Shown one piece after another: positions 5,702-7,740 of a DNA stretch of 7,740 nucleotides. A model generated the notes under the pieces. The model saw only the letters and a program-made list of their open reading frames with translations. It searched no databases and was not told the origin of the DNA. The DNA comes from Pseudomonadota bacterium (GTDB lineage Bacteria; Pseudomonadota; Alphaproteobacteria; Micropepsales; Micropepsaceae), in assembly GCA_021808875.1 (NCBI GenBank), contig JAKBAU010000169.1, forward strand, positions 1 through 7,740. The letters are read 5' to 3'. Each line of letters starts with the position of its first letter. The first letter of the stretch is position 1. Made by a program: the position numbers and the translations under genes.

Positions 5702-7138
5702 GTGGAGGAACGCTCGGGCAGCGCAGGGCGGGACGCAGATCATTCCTCCTACGAGGTGCAGACCCGTCCGCTGACACGGCGCATCGGCCTCCTCCGCACG
5801 GTCGCCTTCCGCATCGTGCTGCTTTACGTCGCCCTCTTTGCCATCTCCACGACGGCAATCCTTGCATTTACCTACTGGAACACCAGGCGCGCCCTTAATT
5901 CGGAAACCGATTCCATCATTGCGGCAGAGCTCTCGGCTCTTGAGGGGCAATATCAGGAGCTGGGACTTGTTGGACTGATCAACGCGCTCAATGTGCGTTC
6001 GGTGCGTGGCGGTCAGATGCTTTATGTGCTGACCGATCATCGGTTCCGGAGAATCGCCGGAAATCTAGATGGTTGGCCGCGGATCGATCCACGCGAAGGC
6101 GATTATCAGAATTTCACCTATGACCGTGATGGAGTGACCCGCCATGCCCGGGGCTTTGTCTTCAATCTGACTGGCGGGCTGCATCTGTTGGTAGCTCGGG
6201 ATATTCACGAGCAGTATGAAAGCGAGCGCCTTTTTACCACGGCATTGCCATGGTCGGTGGGGCTGCTACTGCTACTGGCCCTTGGAGGAGGTGTACTTCT
6301 TAGCAGTGATCTGCTGCGCCGTCTCGATGTGATCAACTCTACGAGCAAGGTGATCATGGCCGGAGATTTGACGCGGCGAGTTCCGGTGTCACGGGCGCAC
6401 GATGAATTTGACCTTGTGGCGTCTAATCTGAATTCCATGCTCGATCGCATCGAGCAGCTGATGAAGGGGATGCGTGAAGTAACGGACTCGGTTGCCCACG
6501 ATCTGCGCTCGCCCCTGAATCGTCTGCGCAACCGCCTCGAGGCTGCAGCAACACGTCTGGATCCAGACACCCATACAGCCGCGCAAATTGACGCAGCGAT
6601 CGCAGAGACCGATCATCTTATCGCGACCTTCAATGCGCTTCTGCTCATCGCTCAGGCTGAAGCGGGTGTGGTACGCGAGGCCATGACGCTGGTTGATCTG
6701 TCCAGCGTGGTGGAGGGCGTCGCCGAACTCTATGCACCGGTGGCAGAGGAGAAGGGAATTGAACTTACCGTAGAACTAGGTGAACCCCTGACATTGGAAG
6801 CGAACCGAACGCTGATCAGTCAGGCCCTCGCCAATCTGGTCGACAATGCGATCAAATATACTCCGGAAGGTGGCAAGATTGATGTCCACCTAGAAGACCG
6901 TAGCGGCGTGGTCGTACTTTCGGTTGCCGACAACGGTCCTGGCATTCCGGCCTCGGAACATAAGCGGGTTACTGAACGTTTTGTACGGCTTGAGCAAAGC
7001 CGCAACTCGCCGGGTACGGGACTGGGATTGTCCCTGGTGGCGGCCGTCGCTCGCCTGCATGAGGCGCGTTTCGTGCTCGCCGATAACCGGCCAGGTCTTA
7101 AGGTCAGTCTTGAGTTTACCCGCCGTCCTCGCCGTTAG
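5702..7138 (+). CDS. Membrane sensor histidine kinase, partner of the upstream regulator
   Basis: The 478-residue product is a typical two-helix membrane sensor kinase. Membrane segments are at about residues 36-57 and 184-204. They enclose a periplasmic domain of about 125 residues with no motif I recognise, so the signal is unknown. A HAMP linker follows (about 201-255), then the dimerisation domain with phospho-acceptor His266 (VAHDLRSPLNRL). The ATPase domain has the N box (NLVDNAIKYTP, Asn382), G1 (DNGPGIP, Asp410) and the F/G2 region (RFVRLEQS, then GTGLGLSLV). The GTG at 5702 is the first possible start after the regulator's stop, but no good ribosome binding site precedes it; GTG at 5756 is another option. 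It reads in the same frame as the regulator, separated by one TGA and three codons. Translational coupling is likely. Synteny suggests a FeuQ-like kinase. Confidence 0.93.
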   Translation: MEERSGSAGRDADHSSYEVQTRPLTRRIGLLRTVAFRIVLLYVALFAISTTAILAFTYWNTRRALNSETDSIIAAELSALEGQYQELGLVGLINALNVRSVRGGQMLYVLTDHRFRRIAGNLDGWPRIDPREGDYQNFTYDRDGVTRHARGFVFNLTGGLHLLVARDIHEQYESERLFTTALPWSVGLLLLLALGGGVLLSSDLLRRLDVINSTSKVIMAGDLTRRVPVSRAHDEFDLVASNLNSMLDRIEQLMKGMREVTDSVAHDLRSPLNRLRNRLEAAATRLDPDTHTAAQIDAAIAETDHLIATFNALLLIAQAEAGVVREAMTLVDLSSVVEGVAELYAPVAEEKGIELTVELGEPLTLEANRTLISQALANLVDNAIKYTPEGGKIDVHLEDRSGVVVLSVADNGPGIPASEHKRVTERFVRLEQSRNSPGTGLGLSLVAAVARLHEARFVLADNRPGLKVSLEFTRRPRR

Positions 7139-7140
7139 GG

Positions 7141-7212
7141 CTGAGACGGGATAATCTGGCCTGCGAGGCTCGCCGCTGCCGTCGCGCAGACATGGCGGAG
7201 CGCCTATCTCAG
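7141..7212. other. Convergent gap with weak inverted repeats
   Basis: The 70-base space between the kinase stop and the stop of the leftward CoA-transferase gene should hold terminators for both. CTGAGA (7141-7146) and TCTCAG (7207-7212) are inverted repeats that bracket the gap. Inside, CTGCG (7161-7165) and CGCAG (7185-7189) can pair around a 19-base loop. Neither has a T-run, so a bidirectional terminator is possible but poorly supported. Confidence 0.25.
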
Positions 7213-7740
7213 ACAACGCCTGCGCTGCGAAGCTGGGAAATCTCGTCCTCCGTATAGCCAAGTTCTCCCAGCACCGCATCGCTATGTTCTCCCAGCATTG
7301 GCGGGCGTCCGCGCACTTGACCCGGGGTACCATGCAGCCGCACAGGGGTGTCTGCGACCACAGCTGGAGGCAGCCCCGGAAAATCGACCGGTCGGAAGAG
7401 TTCGCAGGCTCTGACGTGTGGATCTGCCAGTGCTTCGGCCATGGTGTAGACTGGGCCGGCAGGCACCCTGGCGCCCTCAAAGGCGGCGATGGCCTCGTCG
7501 CGGGTTTTGAGGGCACACCAGGAACTAATCCGTTCACTGATGATCTCACTATGTGCGCCGCGATCCGCATCGCTCGCAAAGCTCGGATCCGATAGCCATT
7601 CAATCGCACCGATTAGCTTGCACACCCTACGGAACAGGGGGTCACCGTTGACCGCGACGGTGAGCCAGCCATCCTTTGCCCGGTAGATGTCGGATGGTGC
7701 GGAGGTCTGACTTCGATTGAGGGTCGGGGTCCGGCCACAA
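7209..7740 (-). CDS. CaiB/BaiF-family (class III) CoA-transferase, C-terminal part
   Basis: The frame is open from the right edge to a TGA at 7211-7209, giving the last 176 residues of the protein. Class III CoA-transferases move CoA between carboxylic acids, or act as acyl-CoA racemases in some members. Family features seen are the turn SDIYRAKDGWLTVAVNGDPL, then LCKLIG-like helix VCKLIGAIEW, the segment ARVPAGPVYTMAEALADPHV, and the typical end LGEHSDAVLGELGYTEDEIS followed by QLRSAGVV. The catalytic aspartate lies in the N-terminal half, outside the window, so activity and substrate cannot be judged. A GTG at 7625 is internal: the coding frame with family features continues upstream of it. 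The gene converges on the kinase gene and is probably unrelated to it in function. The family call is firm; formyl-, succinyl- or racemase-type specificity is unresolved. Confidence 0.88.
   Translation of the reverse strand, partial: CGRTPTLNRSQTSAPSDIYRAKDGWLTVAVNGDPLFRRVCKLIGAIEWLSDPSFASDADRGAHSEIISERISSWCALKTRDEAIAAFEGARVPAGPVYTMAEALADPHVRACELFRPVDFPGLPPAVVADTPVRLHGTPGQVRGRPPMLGEHSDAVLGELGYTEDEISQLRSAGVV

Noticed and set aside
5072..6040. Long minus-strand open frame of 322 codons across the regulator-kinase junction
   Set aside because: It lies opposite two well-recognised genes and reads like the complement of their codon bias. No family feature is visible in its translation.
7284..7595. 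Plus-strand 103-codon open frame opposite the CoA-transferase
   Set aside because: The minus frame carries clear CaiB/BaiF features and runs to the edge. The plus frame has none and is a shadow.

Overview
This window comes from a GC-rich (roughly 60% by eye) proteobacterial chromosome, most likely an alphaproteobacterium. The best clue is the gene order ccmE-ccmF-ccmH-degP-response regulator-histidine kinase. From memory, this matches the rhizobial block cycJ-cycK-cycL-degP-feuP-feuQ, but here cycH/ccmI does not precede it. The short CcmH (149 aa, no CcmI fusion) also fits alphaproteobacteria. The genus cannot be settled from the sequence alone.

Layout. Positions 1-100 (minus) hold the first 33 codons of an unidentified gene that diverges from the cytochrome c genes. 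Positions 101-285 are a divergent control region with small GC hairpins and a candidate promoter for ccmE. Positions 286-3142 (plus) hold ccmE, ccmF and ccmH, joined by two 4-base ATGA stop/start overlaps, so they are almost certainly one transcript. Positions 3143-3296 are an AT-rich intergenic control region ahead of degP (3297-4907), a periplasmic serine protease/chaperone. After 107 bases come an OmpR/PhoB-family response regulator (5015-5692) and its membrane histidine kinase (5702-7138). A 70-base convergent gap follows. Positions 7209-7740 (minus) hold the C-terminal part of a CaiB/BaiF-family CoA-transferase that runs off the window.

How the genes work together. CcmE carries heme in the periplasm, and CcmF with CcmH attaches it to reduced CXXCH motifs of apocytochromes c. 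DegP removes or refolds damaged envelope proteins. The two-component pair probably senses an envelope or periplasmic condition. A plausible reading, not proved here, is an envelope-biogenesis and quality-control locus. No clear mobile element, CRISPR array, tRNA or rRNA was seen. The genes look ordinary and intact; the points of interest are in the spaces between them, with no strong sign of an undescribed system.
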